A DNA stretch of 44,218 bases from JBDKVA01 sp039679375 (GCA_039679375.1 JBDKVA010000091.1:1-44218), one strand, 5' to 3'. Positions 8,223 to 17,354 are shown, counted from the first letter of the stretch. The notes: generated from the letters alone by a model not told the origin. A program made the numbers and translations.

Positions 8223-8978
8223 TCAGTTCATCACGGGATCATTCTGGAACACCCTTGTGCAGTTCCGGCCGGACTTCTTTGCCATATAAAGAGCCAGATC
8301 TGAAGTTTTGATCAGGGAATTCTTGCTGTCACAGTGGATCGGATAAGTGGAAATCCCGACACTGCAGTGTATGGAGGATATCACTACATCGTCTATTGGC
8401 GGTATGTAGGCTTCGGAAACATCCTCACGTATTCTCTCCGCGACTGATTTGGCAGTTTCCGTATCGGTATTCGGCAGGACAACTATGAACTCGTCCCCTC
8501 CGTAGCGTGCGATGATATCTGTTTTTCTGATGCATTTTAAAACAACCTGGGCGAAGATCGTCAAAACGTGATCGCCAACGATGTGCCCATAGGTATCGTT
8601 TATTTCCTTGAAATGGTCCATATCTACCATAATAACGCTGATTTGCTGATTATCTTTTTTAGCGGCGTCTATTTCGCTTTCAAGAAAAGGATCAAGATAA
8701 CTTCTGTTATAAAGTTCGGTAAGCTTGTCCATGGAAGACTGTTCTTTCAATTTAATGATTGATTCGTGTGAATCCCTGTAAAGGGAATAAAATAATATGC
8801 TTGATGATGATGTGATGGCCAGCGTCCCTGCTAATAATGCAAGAGCCGCACATAATACAATATTGTTGCCTTTTGATATCGAAACGAAAATAAGGAAGGT
8901 AATCAAGCCAATACAGCCGCCGATAGCTGTTATCATTATCAACCTGCCGGATGGAATCGCACTATTTGACTTCACCAT
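8223..8978 (-). CDS. Membrane-anchored GGDEF diguanylate cyclase
   Basis: From ATG 8978 the protein has 251 residues: two membrane helices (about 12-34 and 40-66), a short linker and a GGDEF domain (about 80-250). The active-site GGDEF is intact at 160-164 and the metal-binding VDMDHFK is at 118-124. An RxxD inhibitory site (R151-D154) lies five residues before it, so product feedback by cyclic di-GMP is expected. It would make cyclic di-GMP from two GTP. The frame runs upstream to 9044. Met at 8978 is chosen for the AGAAGG motif nine bases upstream. No sensor domain is apparent beyond the two helices, and no EAL or PilZ gene is nearby. Confidence 0.92.
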   Translation of the reverse strand: MVKSNSAIPSGRLIMITAIGGCIGLITFLIFVSISKGNNIVLCAALALLAGTLAITSSSSILFYSLYRDSHESIIKLKEQSSMDKLTELYNRSYLDPFLESEIDAAKKDNQQISVIMVDMDHFKEINDTYGHIVGDHVLTIFAQVVLKCIRKTDIIARYGGDEFIVVLPNTDTETAKSVAERIREDVSEAYIPPIDDVVISSIHCSVGISTYPIHCDSKNSLIKTSDLALYMAKKSGRNCTRVFQNDPVMN

Positions 8979-9216
8979 ATTGCAAAACCTTCTTTCTATA
9001 ACCGGGCATAATGAAATACCGGACATATTAATTTGAAACGACAAGTTGTAAACCTCGTTGGATGCAAATAAGATAGTTAAGCTTTACATTATGGTAGTAT
9101 ATCATAACATGTAATTAATGGAAACGATTATTGATATAATTTCACAAAAAATGTTGCGACATATTTCGACATAAGCCTGAGAATCGGCGGAAAGAGCCCG
9201 ATTAGCCCCTGGAACA

Positions 9217-10278
9217 TTAAATAAGTGCAGCTTCAAGTCCTCCTACTTCCGAGAATATTTCATACATGGATTTCCCGGATTTCTTTAGCGGCTGGAGCAC
9301 ATCCTTTTCCAGATCAGGTATGTAGGCTTTGAGTGCTGAGAAATTCCCGCTCAGGGAATATTTCCCTATTGAAGCCGGAATGAGTATGGATTCGCCCATA
9401 GCAACGGTCATTTCTCCGGCATCCCAGAGAATGCCGCCCTTTCCGGAAATAAACGTATAAATGACAAATTTACTTCCATCAGCATTATCGTCGAATTTAC
9501 CGTTTACATGATAAATCTCGGTGCAAAAGTATTGATTCGCAATTACTATTTTTTTCGTGCAGCCATTACAAAGACAGATTTCCAGTCCGGCATATTTTTC
9601 CCTACGGCCTGCCGAGCCGAAATCAATTACTTCTAGAGCTTTTTCTATATGCAGCTGCCTTCCGACGCGTCCATAATCATATACACGGTATGTTGTATCG
9701 GAGTTCTGCTGGACTTCGGCTAAAAGGATACCCTTGCCGATGGCGTGTACAAGGCCTGCCGGTATATTTATGGCGTCGCCCGGGAATACCTCGACTGATT
9801 TCAGGCAGCTTTCCACTCTATTTTCTAAGACTGCTGCAGCAAACATTTCACGCGTAATGCCGGGTACAATATCGTAAACGATTTTAGCGCCCGGTTTTGC
9901 GCTGATGATGTACCACATCTCGTTTTTACCATATTCTCCGTTCTCTCTGCTTTTTGCATAAGCATCGTCAGGATGTACCTGTACGGACAGGTTATTTTCC
10001 GCATCAATAAATTTAATGAGCAAAGGGAATTTGTCTATATCCCCATGCGGCAGGGAATTTCCCATTAATTCCCTCCCAAAGCGTTCTACCAGGTCGGGCA
10101 GGGATAAGCCTTCAAATTCGCCGTTTGCTATAATACTGGAACCATTTTTATGGCAGGATACTTCCCAGCTTTCTGCCACAATGCCGCTATCCGGCAGGGT
10201 TTTCCCCAATGTTTCCAGGTTTCTTCCCCCCCAGATATAATCCTTATATAATGGTTTGAATTTTAACGGATATAGCAT
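9217..10278 (-). CDS. manA: Mannose-6-phosphate isomerase, class I
   Basis: The 353-residue enzyme interconverts mannose 6-phosphate and fructose 6-phosphate. The zinc ligands of the family are in place: Gln100 and His102 in SVQVHPDD, Glu120 in KNEMWYI and His178 in GLVHAIG. The N-terminus YPLKFKPLYKDYIWGG is characteristic of the short Firmicute form, close to Bacillus ManA, and the length is normal. A CCAGGAGG ribosome binding site precedes the ATG by about five bases. It stands alone on the minus strand and diverges from the ABC-2 cluster at 10665. The 170-bp gap to the GGDEF gene (9045-9216) shows no terminator with a T tract. Confidence 0.95.
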   Translation of the reverse strand: MLYPLKFKPLYKDYIWGGRNLETLGKTLPDSGIVAESWEVSCHKNGSSIIANGEFEGLSLPDLVERFGRELMGNSLPHGDIDKFPLLIKFIDAENNLSVQVHPDDAYAKSRENGEYGKNEMWYIISAKPGAKIVYDIVPGITREMFAAAVLENRVESCLKSVEVFPGDAINIPAGLVHAIGKGILLAEVQQNSDTTYRVYDYGRVGRQLHIEKALEVIDFGSAGRREKYAGLEICLCNGCTKKIVIANQYFCTEIYHVNGKFDDNADGSKFVIYTFISGKGGILWDAGEMTVAMGESILIPASIGKYSLSGNFSALKAYIPDLEKDVLQPLKKSGKSMYEIFSEVGGLEAALI

Positions 10279-10454
10279 AAAATCCTCCTGGTTCTGACTG
10301 CAAAGTATTTACCATTCCCATAAATTGCTTATAAATATAAAATTCTTCTTATTGTCATTTTTGCGCCACATATAGTATATATTATTGTACTTCATGATTC
10401 AACAGCAGAATCAGGGTTTGCCGAACGGAATAAAAATAAGCATGCCCTAATTAT

Positions 10455-10482
10455 TTGCAGGCGATTTTTACTGTGATAAAAT
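10455..10482 (+). promoter_or_regulatory. Likely promoter of the ABC-2 exporter cluster
   Basis: TTGCAG (10455-10460), a 16-base spacer and TAAAAT (10477-10482) fit a sigma-A promoter. The transcript would run through the inverted double-hairpin repeat at 10549-10650 before reaching the ATPase gene, so the repeat would be part of a roughly 180-nt leader. Confidence 0.5.
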
Positions 10483-10548
10483 AAGATAAGGGCAGAGACT
10501 GCGGTTGTTTCAGCCGGGAGGCTGTTTCTTCCGGAAATGGACTGCATA

Positions 10549-10650
10549 TCCAATGTGGGCTGCCGCCCACAACACAACGAATGTACTTATTGCCGCGAAT
10601 TGATACTATTTTCTTGTTTTTTATTGCAATTTCGCGGCAATAAGTTACTA
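10549..10650 (-). repeat. Double-hairpin interspersed repeat, copy B (inverted)
   Basis: Read on the minus strand from 10650 to 10549, this repeats the unit at 5759-5861 with a handful of substitutions and one indel. Both hairpins are conserved: the TTATTGCCGCGAA arms and the GTGGGC/GCCCAC arms, whose GGTA loop becomes GGCA. It abuts the start region of the ABC-2 ATPase gene. Confidence 0.88.
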
Positions 10651-10664
10651 TGGGAGTCAGGCAA

Positions 10665-11402
10665 ATGGGTGGTGAAGCAGTGATAAAAGCGAGAGGGCTT
10701 GTTAAAAAATACGGCAGGTGCATTGTGCTGGACCATCTTGATCTTGATATTGTCAAAGGTGAAATATTCGGCCTTTTCGGGCCTAATGGGGCGGGAAAGT
10801 CAACGCTTGTATCCATTCTTGCGACGGTATGCAAGCCGACAGCAGGCATATTAATGATCAATGGCTCGGATGCAGTCCATCAGCCGGATAAAGCAAGGGC
10901 GGTCATAGGCCTGGTGCCGCAGGAAATTGCACTTTATCCGATGCTTTCGGGACTGGATAACCTGGATTTCTGGGCAGGGATATACGGATTGCGCGGCAGC
11001 CAGAAGAAGCAAAGGATCGATGAGGCGGTATCTGTTGCAAGGCTGGAGGACCGGATTAAAGACAGGGTTTCGAAATATTCGGGAGGGATGAAACGCAGGC
11101 TGAATATTGCGGTTTCCTTGCTGCACCATCCGGAAGTTCTGCTGATGGATGAGCCGACGGTCGGTGTGGATATCCAATCCCGCAGGTATATTCTTGACGC
11201 GCTTGCCGGCCTTAAAAAGGAAGGCAGGACGATCGTATTCACAAGCCATTACATAGACGAACTTGAAACGCTTTGTGACAGGATAGCGGTTATGGGCAAC
11301 GGTAAAATTCTTGCAATGGGAAGATCAGCCGATTTGGTAAAGGAGCATGGCGCAAATAACCTGGAAGAGGTACTGATCCGTCTTACCGACTGGACTGCTT
11401 GA
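10665..11402 (+). CDS. ABC-2 type transporter ATP-binding protein
   Basis: This 245-residue ATPase has a Walker A motif GPNGAGKS (39-46), Q-loop Gln86, signature YSGGM (138-142) and Walker B LLMDEP (159-164), with the D-loop at VGVD. Those forms and the length are typical of ATPases that drive ABC-2 exporters (CcmA/DrrA-like). ATG 10665 is chosen because GGGAG lies eight bases upstream; an ATG at 10650 lies inside the end of the repeat and lacks a site. The genes downstream encode an exported protein and two ABC-2 permeases, so this is the energy unit of that complex. The substrate is unknown. Confidence 0.93.
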   Translation: MGGEAVIKARGLVKKYGRCIVLDHLDLDIVKGEIFGLFGPNGAGKSTLVSILATVCKPTAGILMINGSDAVHQPDKARAVIGLVPQEIALYPMLSGLDNLDFWAGIYGLRGSQKKQRIDEAVSVARLEDRIKDRVSKYSGGMKRRLNIAVSLLHHPEVLLMDEPTVGVDIQSRRYILDALAGLKKEGRTIVFTSHYIDELETLCDRIAVMGNGKILAMGRSADLVKEHGANNLEEVLIRLTDWTA

Positions 11403-11523
11403 GCGAGTCTGTATCCGGCCGGGCAGCGGCCTGACAAATATGGCTGAACCCGTAAAATCGGGAGAGCATGAGATGGTATTTTTATTAATATGGAAGATAT
11501 AAAAAATATCAGGAGTGGGGCAA

Positions 11524-13296
11524 ATGGGAAAATCCAATGGTAGAAAAAAGTTATTTGTAATCGCAGCAGTAATGCTTGCCGCAGTCGGGATCCTGACGGC
11601 AGCCAGGCTACTGCGCGGTGTGGATGCAAGGGAATTTTACCTTAGGGCTGAAAGCAGAAATTTTGAAAGATATTCGCAGTGGATCAATGATCGCTACGCC
11701 TCCTTCCTGAAAAAACAGGAACCTTACATGAACAGCACCCATAAAAGGCGCATGGAGGTTACCGCAGATGTGAAATCCGGTGGAAACCCCTTTGGCCTGA
11801 ATAATACAGGCGGTTTATTTGAATTAATGAAAATATGCAAGCTGGTGGTGGATTCATGGCAGCAGCCTGATAACGGCACGACGCTGTCAAATGTATCACT
11901 GCTTGTGGAAAAGGTGCCCTTTCTGGATGCGGAGCTGTTTACAAAGGACAGAACGCTCTATTTTTCCGTGCCTGTAATGTTGCCGGGAAAATACTTCAGT
12001 TTGAAGCTTGATCAAATAAATGAGGTATATGACAAATTCTCCATACCTGTAAAACCCAGGAGACTTATTACAGCGACGGATATTGCAAAAACAATCAAAT
12101 TTGACAAGGAGGCTCTGGATAAATCGGTGAAGGGCCTCGGAGGCGTTTTTTCAAGCCGGATCGGTAAGAATAATGTTCGGTTCGGCAGGGAAAGGCAGTT
12201 AAATCTTTCAGGCCGGGTGGTAAAAGGACGGGAGGTATCGGTGTCGTTGGGGTCGCAGGAGGCCACGGCACTTCTTCGCGATCTTGCCGCATTTATCGGC
12301 ACAGATGAAACGCTCCTTCAATATACATATGGCAATTTTGCAGATTTTGCGTCGATGCTCGATGACGCAGGGTTATTCCGTCTGTTTGGGTATCTGGACG
12401 AAACGGGTGTTGTTGGGCTTAACAAGTATGAAAAAGATCTGATGGATACGATCAATGCAAAGAAGGATTTGGACGGCTTCAGGAAGTTAGTGATAAAGGC
12501 ATTGAATAGCTACAGCATGAAGGACACCCTTAATATGACAATGGTCATAGACAATAGCGGGAATATCCTGGACAGAAAGCTTGCCTTTGAACTGACAGCA
12601 CCGGAAGGCGGCAAATCATATGGGATCGATATCCATACAGGCAGCAGCAGTACGGAATATGAAGACTGCAGGAACCGGTTCATGAAAGTAGCCGTTTCAC
12701 AGCCCGATGCCAGCGGTGCAGCTGCGGCAGGCAATAGCAGTGCTTCCTCCGGCGGTGTTAAATCGGTTGAGTTGCATGTTACACCAGTTTTTTCAAAGGC
12801 GGATGGGACCGATGCAAAGGGAAATGTCGCTATAAGCTATGCCGTCACGCCGCAGAGCGGTGTGAGGTCGGGGATGGATCTAAATCTGGATATCTCATTC
12901 CTGATGGATAATGCAACGTTAAAGAGGAATCACGTTGTCAAATACCAGGCTGATATATTTGGTGAAAGCGGGGATGGAAGTGTCAGCGGGGAAATAAACC
13001 GTGTAACGTGGGAAAATAAAAAGCTCAATACGTTGAACAGTACGGCAAGTATCCGTGTACAGGCCGATTTGCCCAGCTTTGGGATAAAGGACCTGTCTGC
13101 TGAAATCAAACTGGCTGGAGAAGATAAATTCGATATCGAACCCTTTACCCTGCCCGAATTGCAGCAAAGTAACGTTACAGACCTGAATACGGCTGCCGAA
13201 AAGGATCTGGAAAAGGTCAGGATGGAGATGCTGGCTTCCTTCGGTACCTTTTACCTGGAGAACAAGCCGATATTTGATGTGATTCTGAGACAGTGA
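11524..13296 (+). CDS. Membrane-anchored extracytoplasmic protein of unknown function in an ABC-2 cluster
   Basis: I do not recognise this 590-residue protein. A basic N-terminus and one hydrophobic segment (about 8-29) act as an uncleaved anchor or signal. There is no lipobox cysteine. The rest is a large soluble region with many beta-type stretches and a low-complexity Ala/Ser/Gly linker near residues 399-413 that divides it into two lobes. It lies between the ATPase and the two ABC-2 permeases and reads in the same direction, so it is probably an external partner of that exporter, for example a substrate chaperone or receptor. AGGAG lies eight bases before the chosen ATG. An alternative GTG start at 11515 overlaps that site. 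Confidence 0.7.
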   Translation: MGKSNGRKKLFVIAAVMLAAVGILTAARLLRGVDAREFYLRAESRNFERYSQWINDRYASFLKKQEPYMNSTHKRRMEVTADVKSGGNPFGLNNTGGLFELMKICKLVVDSWQQPDNGTTLSNVSLLVEKVPFLDAELFTKDRTLYFSVPVMLPGKYFSLKLDQINEVYDKFSIPVKPRRLITATDIAKTIKFDKEALDKSVKGLGGVFSSRIGKNNVRFGRERQLNLSGRVVKGREVSVSLGSQEATALLRDLAAFIGTDETLLQYTYGNFADFASMLDDAGLFRLFGYLDETGVVGLNKYEKDLMDTINAKKDLDGFRKLVIKALNSYSMKDTLNMTMVIDNSGNILDRKLAFELTAPEGGKSYGIDIHTGSSSTEYEDCRNRFMKVAVSQPDASGAAAAGNSSASSGGVKSVELHVTPVFSKADGTDAKGNVAISYAVTPQSGVRSGMDLNLDISFLMDNATLKRNHVVKYQADIFGESGDGSVSGEINRVTWENKKLNTLNSTASIRVQADLPSFGIKDLSAEIKLAGEDKFDIEPFTLPELQQSNVTDLNTAAEKDLEKVRMEMLASFGTFYLENKPIFDVILRQ

Positions 13297-13310
13297 AGGG
13301 AACATAATCG

Positions 13311-14519
13311 ATGATTTCATTCATTGCTTTATTAAAAAATGACATTAGACTTTTCTTGCGTGACTGGAAGGCATGCGTCCTGCTTTTGGCTGCGCCTTTG
13401 CTTTTTATCTCCCTTTTCACGTGCGCATTATCCTCTTATCTTAACAAGAGCAGCTTTATCGAACCATTTCCGGTCGCCCTTGTCGATATGGAGGATACGA
13501 CCCAGACCAGAATGCTGGCGAAGCAGCTTGAAGAAATCAGCATATTCAGCGAAGTGCAGATGATTGATGAAGATGAAGCCATTCAAAAGCTTTCGGAGAA
13601 GAGTGTGGGCGGAATCGTCATATTGCCTCCCGACTTCACAGCCAGCGTCGCGGCAGGTGAAAACGAGCCTGTGACAGTGATCGGGAGCAGCGCCATGCCT
13701 CTTGAGGCTTACATAGTCAAAAATGTCATACAGAGTGCGGCGAACCTGGTATCTGCAGCTCAAAGCGCGATTATCACAATATATCATTATGACAAACTGG
13801 CGGGTATTTCGGGGAAAGAGCTGGATATCCGTTATAATAATGCCATTTCAGAGTATCTTATGGAGGCGCTCGCCAGAAATAATGTATTTTCTTATAATGA
13901 TTCCGTCCCGCAATACGGTGTGACGCCGGTGGAATATTTCACTGCGGCGCTGATCGTTATATTTATGATGTTTACCGGAATGCCCGGAATGAAAATGCTG
14001 GTAACGGAGAAAAGCATGGGCGTGGCAAGAAGGCTTTCCGCAACGGCGGTTGCGGTGTGGAAGGTGATTCTTTCGAAGCTCATGATATCTGCGCTGCTGT
14101 TGATATTGCAATTCGGCGTGATCATCGTATTCACATCGGTACTGTTTCATAACTATTGGGGAGCACCGGTAAAAAACATACTTCTTTTATTTGGCGGGCT
14201 AATTTTTGCGGTAAGCGCCTGGTCCGTATTTGTGGCGTCTGTTTCATCAACCCCTGCAGCTGCCGATATGATAGGGAGCCTGGGTATATTATTGACGGCG
14301 GTTGCCGGAGGAAACATTTATCCTCTCACATCCATGCCTGAATGGATCAGGTCGTTGAGCAAACTTACCATGAGCAGATGGGCAATGGATGGCTTCATTG
14401 TGCTCTTTTCCGGCAATGACGCTGCAAGTACGGGTATATATGCACTTATGCTTACAGTGATCGGGGTTGTACTGTTTTGCATATCGATTGGTATGATGAA
14501 TATCGTAAGAAGGGGGTAG
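13311..14519 (+). CDS. ABC-2 type transporter permease (first of two)
   Basis: The 402-residue protein has the ABC2_membrane_3 plan: one N-terminal helix (about 20-40), an extracytoplasmic domain (about 45-205) and a block of five helices ending in a short basic tail (NIVRRG). It starts 14 bp after the exported protein gene and ends 4 bp before the presumed start of a second permease with the same plan, so the two probably form a heterodimeric channel with the ATPase at 10665. The pair resembles multidrug or lantibiotic-type ABC-2 exporters, but neither the sequence nor the neighbours show the cargo. Confidence 0.92.
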   Translation: MISFIALLKNDIRLFLRDWKACVLLLAAPLLFISLFTCALSSYLNKSSFIEPFPVALVDMEDTTQTRMLAKQLEEISIFSEVQMIDEDEAIQKLSEKSVGGIVILPPDFTASVAAGENEPVTVIGSSAMPLEAYIVKNVIQSAANLVSAAQSAIITIYHYDKLAGISGKELDIRYNNAISEYLMEALARNNVFSYNDSVPQYGVTPVEYFTAALIVIFMMFTGMPGMKMLVTEKSMGVARRLSATAVAVWKVILSKLMISALLLILQFGVIIVFTSVLFHNYWGAPVKNILLLFGGLIFAVSAWSVFVASVSSTPAAADMIGSLGILLTAVAGGNIYPLTSMPEWIRSLSKLTMSRWAMDGFIVLFSGNDAASTGIYALMLTVIGVVLFCISIGMMNIVRRG

Positions 14520-14523
14520 ACCT

Positions 14524-15732
14524 ATAAAACTTCTTTCCGTAACTTATTATAAAATGAAAATGATGATGGGGGACAGGATGTTCTTCCTGGCAATGATCCT
14601 CATACCTTTGCTGATCATGGTCATGTCGGGTTATGCACTAAGATATGGGAAGCTCGGCGTCATACCGGTGGCAGCTGTGGATGAGGATTGCTCGGAATAT
14701 TCCGGGCTGCTGCTTGACAGGCTCTCAAAAAAGGAGGGCCTAATGATGTATATCGTAAGCAGGGAAAATGGCATGAAAATGCTTGAAGACAGCGGAGTCG
14801 AGCAGGTCTTTGCCATCCGGGAAGGTTTCGGTGAGGCTGTGCTAAAAGGGGAAAGCGAAGGCCTCATCGATTTGATCAGTTCATCGTATTCCTATTCATC
14901 CGGTTACATACGGGAGGTTGTTGCCGGTGAAGTTATCCGGCTGGTGATGGCAAATTCTGCTGCAAACAATGTCGCGGAGCAGTACAGGATACTTGGTATT
15001 GATAAGGGAAGCGGCATCAGGGATGAGGCAGCCCGCTATGCGGATAGCCTCTGGGAGCCGGAACCGCTTATGACAATAGAGTATAAGGAATGGAAGGCCG
15101 GGAGCGTAACGACTGAATTGCATCCAGCTGTGTCAGGGTCTGCTGCATCGTCGGCGGGCCTGATCACGGCATTCATTATGTTTTTTATGCTGTTCGGCAG
15201 CGGATGGCTTGTGGAGGAAAGGGCGAACGGTACGGTCAAAAGGCTTGGCGCAGGTAAAGGCGCCGTTGCAGCATCCTTTGCAGGGAGCGTGCTGGCGATG
15301 ACAGCCGCGGGCCTGTTGCAGATACTGTTGTTTTATGTGGTTGAAAAAGTGTTTTTTGGCATTACTCTCTTTGCAGGAGCAATGGACTTCCTTGTGTTAT
15401 TTGCCTATTTGCTTGCTGTCATTGCAATCAGCCTATTCCTCTCAACAGTTTTAAAAACGCCGGCACAGCTGCAGGCCGGCGCACCGGTACTTGCTTTGTT
15501 CACAGGGTTCGCAGGAGGGTGTTTCTGGAATTTTATCGGCATGCCCCGGAGCATTGTCCGTATTTCCCTTCTTACACCGCAGGGCTGGGCTTTAAGAGGC
15601 GTCAATGCTTTGCTTCAAAATCCTTCGGATTACGGTGCCGCACTGCCGCCTCTGTTTGTATTGTTATCCATAGCATTGATTTTAATGTTTGTAAGTTATA
15701 TGATATTGAATATGCAGTTAAGGAGAGGATAA
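14524..15732 (+). CDS. ABC-2 type transporter permease (second of two), likely ATA start
   Basis: The layout equals that of the preceding permease: N-terminal helix, external domain, then five helices and a basic tail (NMQLRRG). The first ATG in frame is at 14554, but it has no ribosome binding site and would leave the N-terminal amphipathic segment out. Ten codons further up, an in-frame ATA at 14524 follows an AGGGGG motif (seven-base gap). From there the residues KLLSVTYYKMKMMMGDRMFF line up with the start of the sibling permease. I therefore place the start at ATA 14524, giving 402 residues, exactly the length of its partner. If ATG 14554 is used, the protein has 392 residues. Confidence 0.85.
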   Translation: MKLLSVTYYKMKMMMGDRMFFLAMILIPLLIMVMSGYALRYGKLGVIPVAAVDEDCSEYSGLLLDRLSKKEGLMMYIVSRENGMKMLEDSGVEQVFAIREGFGEAVLKGESEGLIDLISSSYSYSSGYIREVVAGEVIRLVMANSAANNVAEQYRILGIDKGSGIRDEAARYADSLWEPEPLMTIEYKEWKAGSVTTELHPAVSGSAASSAGLITAFIMFFMLFGSGWLVEERANGTVKRLGAGKGAVAASFAGSVLAMTAAGLLQILLFYVVEKVFFGITLFAGAMDFLVLFAYLLAVIAISLFLSTVLKTPAQLQAGAPVLALFTGFAGGCFWNFIGMPRSIVRISLLTPQGWALRGVNALLQNPSDYGAALPPLFVLLSIALILMFVSYMILNMQLRRG

Positions 15733-15828
15733 GCATTTTTAAGAATAAACATGGAAAGATTACTGTGTACGGCACAAGTGTACAGGATTTAAAAGGTGCA
15801 GGCATACAGTGGCGGAATGGCGGTAATA

Positions 15829-16545
15829 ATGAAAAAATTTATGGACAGGCTTCTTGATATTTTACTCTATCCGGTAAGCCTTTACGAAAAACTGAATGAT
15901 GAAAAAGGCACATTGATTGCCGGCATTGTACTGGTTGGAGCGATCGACCTGTTTCTTCCCGATGTTTCCGGCTTTATAAAGCTGCATTTTACAGGTAAAC
16001 CTGCTAATACCGTATTCATAAATGCCATCCTTGCAGTTTTCATAGCTGTGGTGCTTGGCATTGTCGATGTCGCATTTATCAGTATACCGCTCTTTGATTT
16101 TTTCAAGTTTCTAAAGAAAAAAGAAGTGAAGCTATATGCGAATATTTACCAGAATGCTCAAAATGGCGGGCAGGGAAGCATCCCGTTTGAATTGCCGCAG
16201 ATAAAAATGGAAGATCCCGAACATAAAGCCTCAAGTATAAAAGTCATGAAGGCTTATATTATGTCCCACTTTCTATTCGTGCCGGTTTCACTCATAATAA
16301 ATTATGCCTTTTTGCGGGACATCACGACAGAGAGTCCGGACGCGATGCAATATCTGGTTTTGGTCGTCTTCATGCTGATATTCATCTGGTCGGCGGCAAT
16401 ATTGACACGCGGCATCAACGCCCTGTTCAGGTTCAATCCGATGTTCAGAATGCTCACATTTATTATTGTATTCTCCTGGAGCTATCTGTTCGGGATGGTA
16501 TTCGACCTGCAGATCATGAACTGGCTGGTGAAGCTCTTAAGATAG
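15829..16545 (+). CDS. Polytopic membrane protein, YIP1-like
   Basis: The protein has about 238 residues from ATG 15829. It contains five or so hydrophobic segments, the first after a cytosolic stretch (MDRLLDILLYPVSLYEKL) that is typical of bacterial YIP1-domain proteins. A hydrophilic loop (about 100-145) lies between the second and third segments. In-frame starts also exist at GTG 15796 and ATG 15817, and none has a clear ribosome binding site. It follows the ABC-2 permeases by under 100 bp in the same direction and probably belongs to the cluster. Its role there is unknown. Confidence 0.7.
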   Translation: MKKFMDRLLDILLYPVSLYEKLNDEKGTLIAGIVLVGAIDLFLPDVSGFIKLHFTGKPANTVFINAILAVFIAVVLGIVDVAFISIPLFDFFKFLKKKEVKLYANIYQNAQNGGQGSIPFELPQIKMEDPEHKASSIKVMKAYIMSHFLFVPVSLIINYAFLRDITTESPDAMQYLVLVVFMLIFIWSAAILTRGINALFRFNPMFRMLTFIIVFSWSYLFGMVFDLQIMNWLVKLLR

Positions 16546-16685
16546 GCTGATCTTTTGAATACTCTTGTCGGCTGTCCCGGATTTCGAGATATAAAAGGAA
16601 ACTGAATACGGAGCCGGCATATTAAGCTAAATTATGGGCATATATTTTATAGGTGCATATTTATACCGCTAACGGATGCGGCGGA

Positions 16686-17129
16686 ATGGAGGCCTGTTTG
16701 AAAAATATAAATGAGAAAAATACGAAAGTTATAGCTTTTATCGGAACGGTCCTGATATGGATTCCTATTCTGTTTACTTTAATTACGGCTGTCGTCGGAA
16801 GCATTGCATCCGGAACCTTGCGCATTGACTACCTGATGCCAGCCGAGTTATTTCCGCTGGCGTTTTCCGGCGCTTTACTGCTGCTATGGGCGTCCGGACG
16901 TTCAGGGAAATATAAAAGGCCCATAGGCTGGAGTCTGGCTATAATGGCAGGTTCACTTGTTGCCAGCCAGGGCGCTGCAGTCCTGACCGGGCTGGCCTCG
17001 GGAGAGACTGAAGCTGCAGGCTGGCCGCTGTTTTTGGTTGTTTCATTGTTGATACTTTATATTGCTGCGGTTATTACGCAATGCATCTTTGGAGTTCTAC
17101 TGCTTCGAAGATTGAATCAGAAAGTATAA
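16686..17129 (+). CDS. Small four-helix membrane protein, unknown
   Basis: From ATG 16686 the product has about 147 residues and four predicted membrane helices separated by short loops, with a basic C-terminus (LLRRLNQKV). An in-frame GTG at 16653 is an alternative start. No family is recognised. It lies 140 bp past the YIP1-like gene and before the tRNA, so it may be the last gene of the ABC-2 cluster. The stretch 17130-17207 contains degenerate repeats of ATGCCGCAT-like words but no gene. Confidence 0.6.
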   Translation: MEACLKNINEKNTKVIAFIGTVLIWIPILFTLITAVVGSIASGTLRIDYLMPAELFPLAFSGALLLLWASGRSGKYKRPIGWSLAIMAGSLVASQGAAVLTGLASGETEAAGWPLFLVVSLLILYIAAVITQCIFGVLLLRRLNQKV

Positions 17130-17207
17130 TGCCGCATAATGTCGCACAATGCCGGATACCGCAATTAATGGAATACCGCATACGGTGTGAATTGAAAAGT
17201 ATTGGTC

Positions 17208-17235
17208 TTGCAGATTGGCCGCGATGTGCTATAAT
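17208..17235 (+). promoter_or_regulatory. Promoter of tRNA-Arg
   Basis: TTGCAG (17208-17213) and TATAAT (17230-17235) are separated by 16 bases. The mature tRNA begins 39 bases after the -10 box. Confidence 0.7.
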
Positions 17236-17273
17236 AGAGAAAGTGACGCGGTTATTGCATATCATGTTCATAT

Positions 17274-17348
17274 GCCCCGGTGGCCTAATGGATAAGGTAG
17301 TGGATTCCGGTTCCACTGATGCGGGTTCGATTCCTGTCCGGGGCGCCA
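17274..17348 (+). tRNA. tRNA-Arg (anticodon CCG)
   Basis: The 75-nt sequence folds as a full cloverleaf. The acceptor GCCCCGG pairs with CCGGGGC, the D-stem GCCT with AGGT, and the anticodon stem GTGGA with TCCAC around the loop TTCCGGT, so the anticodon is CCG, reading CGG arginine codons. The T-loop is TTCGATT and an encoded CCA end (17346-17348) is present. Its 3' part is the attachment site of the island at 17305-21220. Confidence 0.95.
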
Positions 17349-17354
17349 AGAGAA
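17305..17354 (+). repeat. attL-like direct repeat (tRNA 3' end)
   Basis: These 50 bases run from the anticodon loop of tRNA-Arg to six bases past its CCA and are identical to 21171-21220. This copy keeps the tRNA intact, which is how tyrosine integrases usually leave a target tRNA. Confidence 0.9.

Noticed and set aside
9119..9132. Catabolite responsive element (TGGAAACGATTATT)
   Set aside because: It matches only the left half of the CRE consensus; the right half lacks the final CA.
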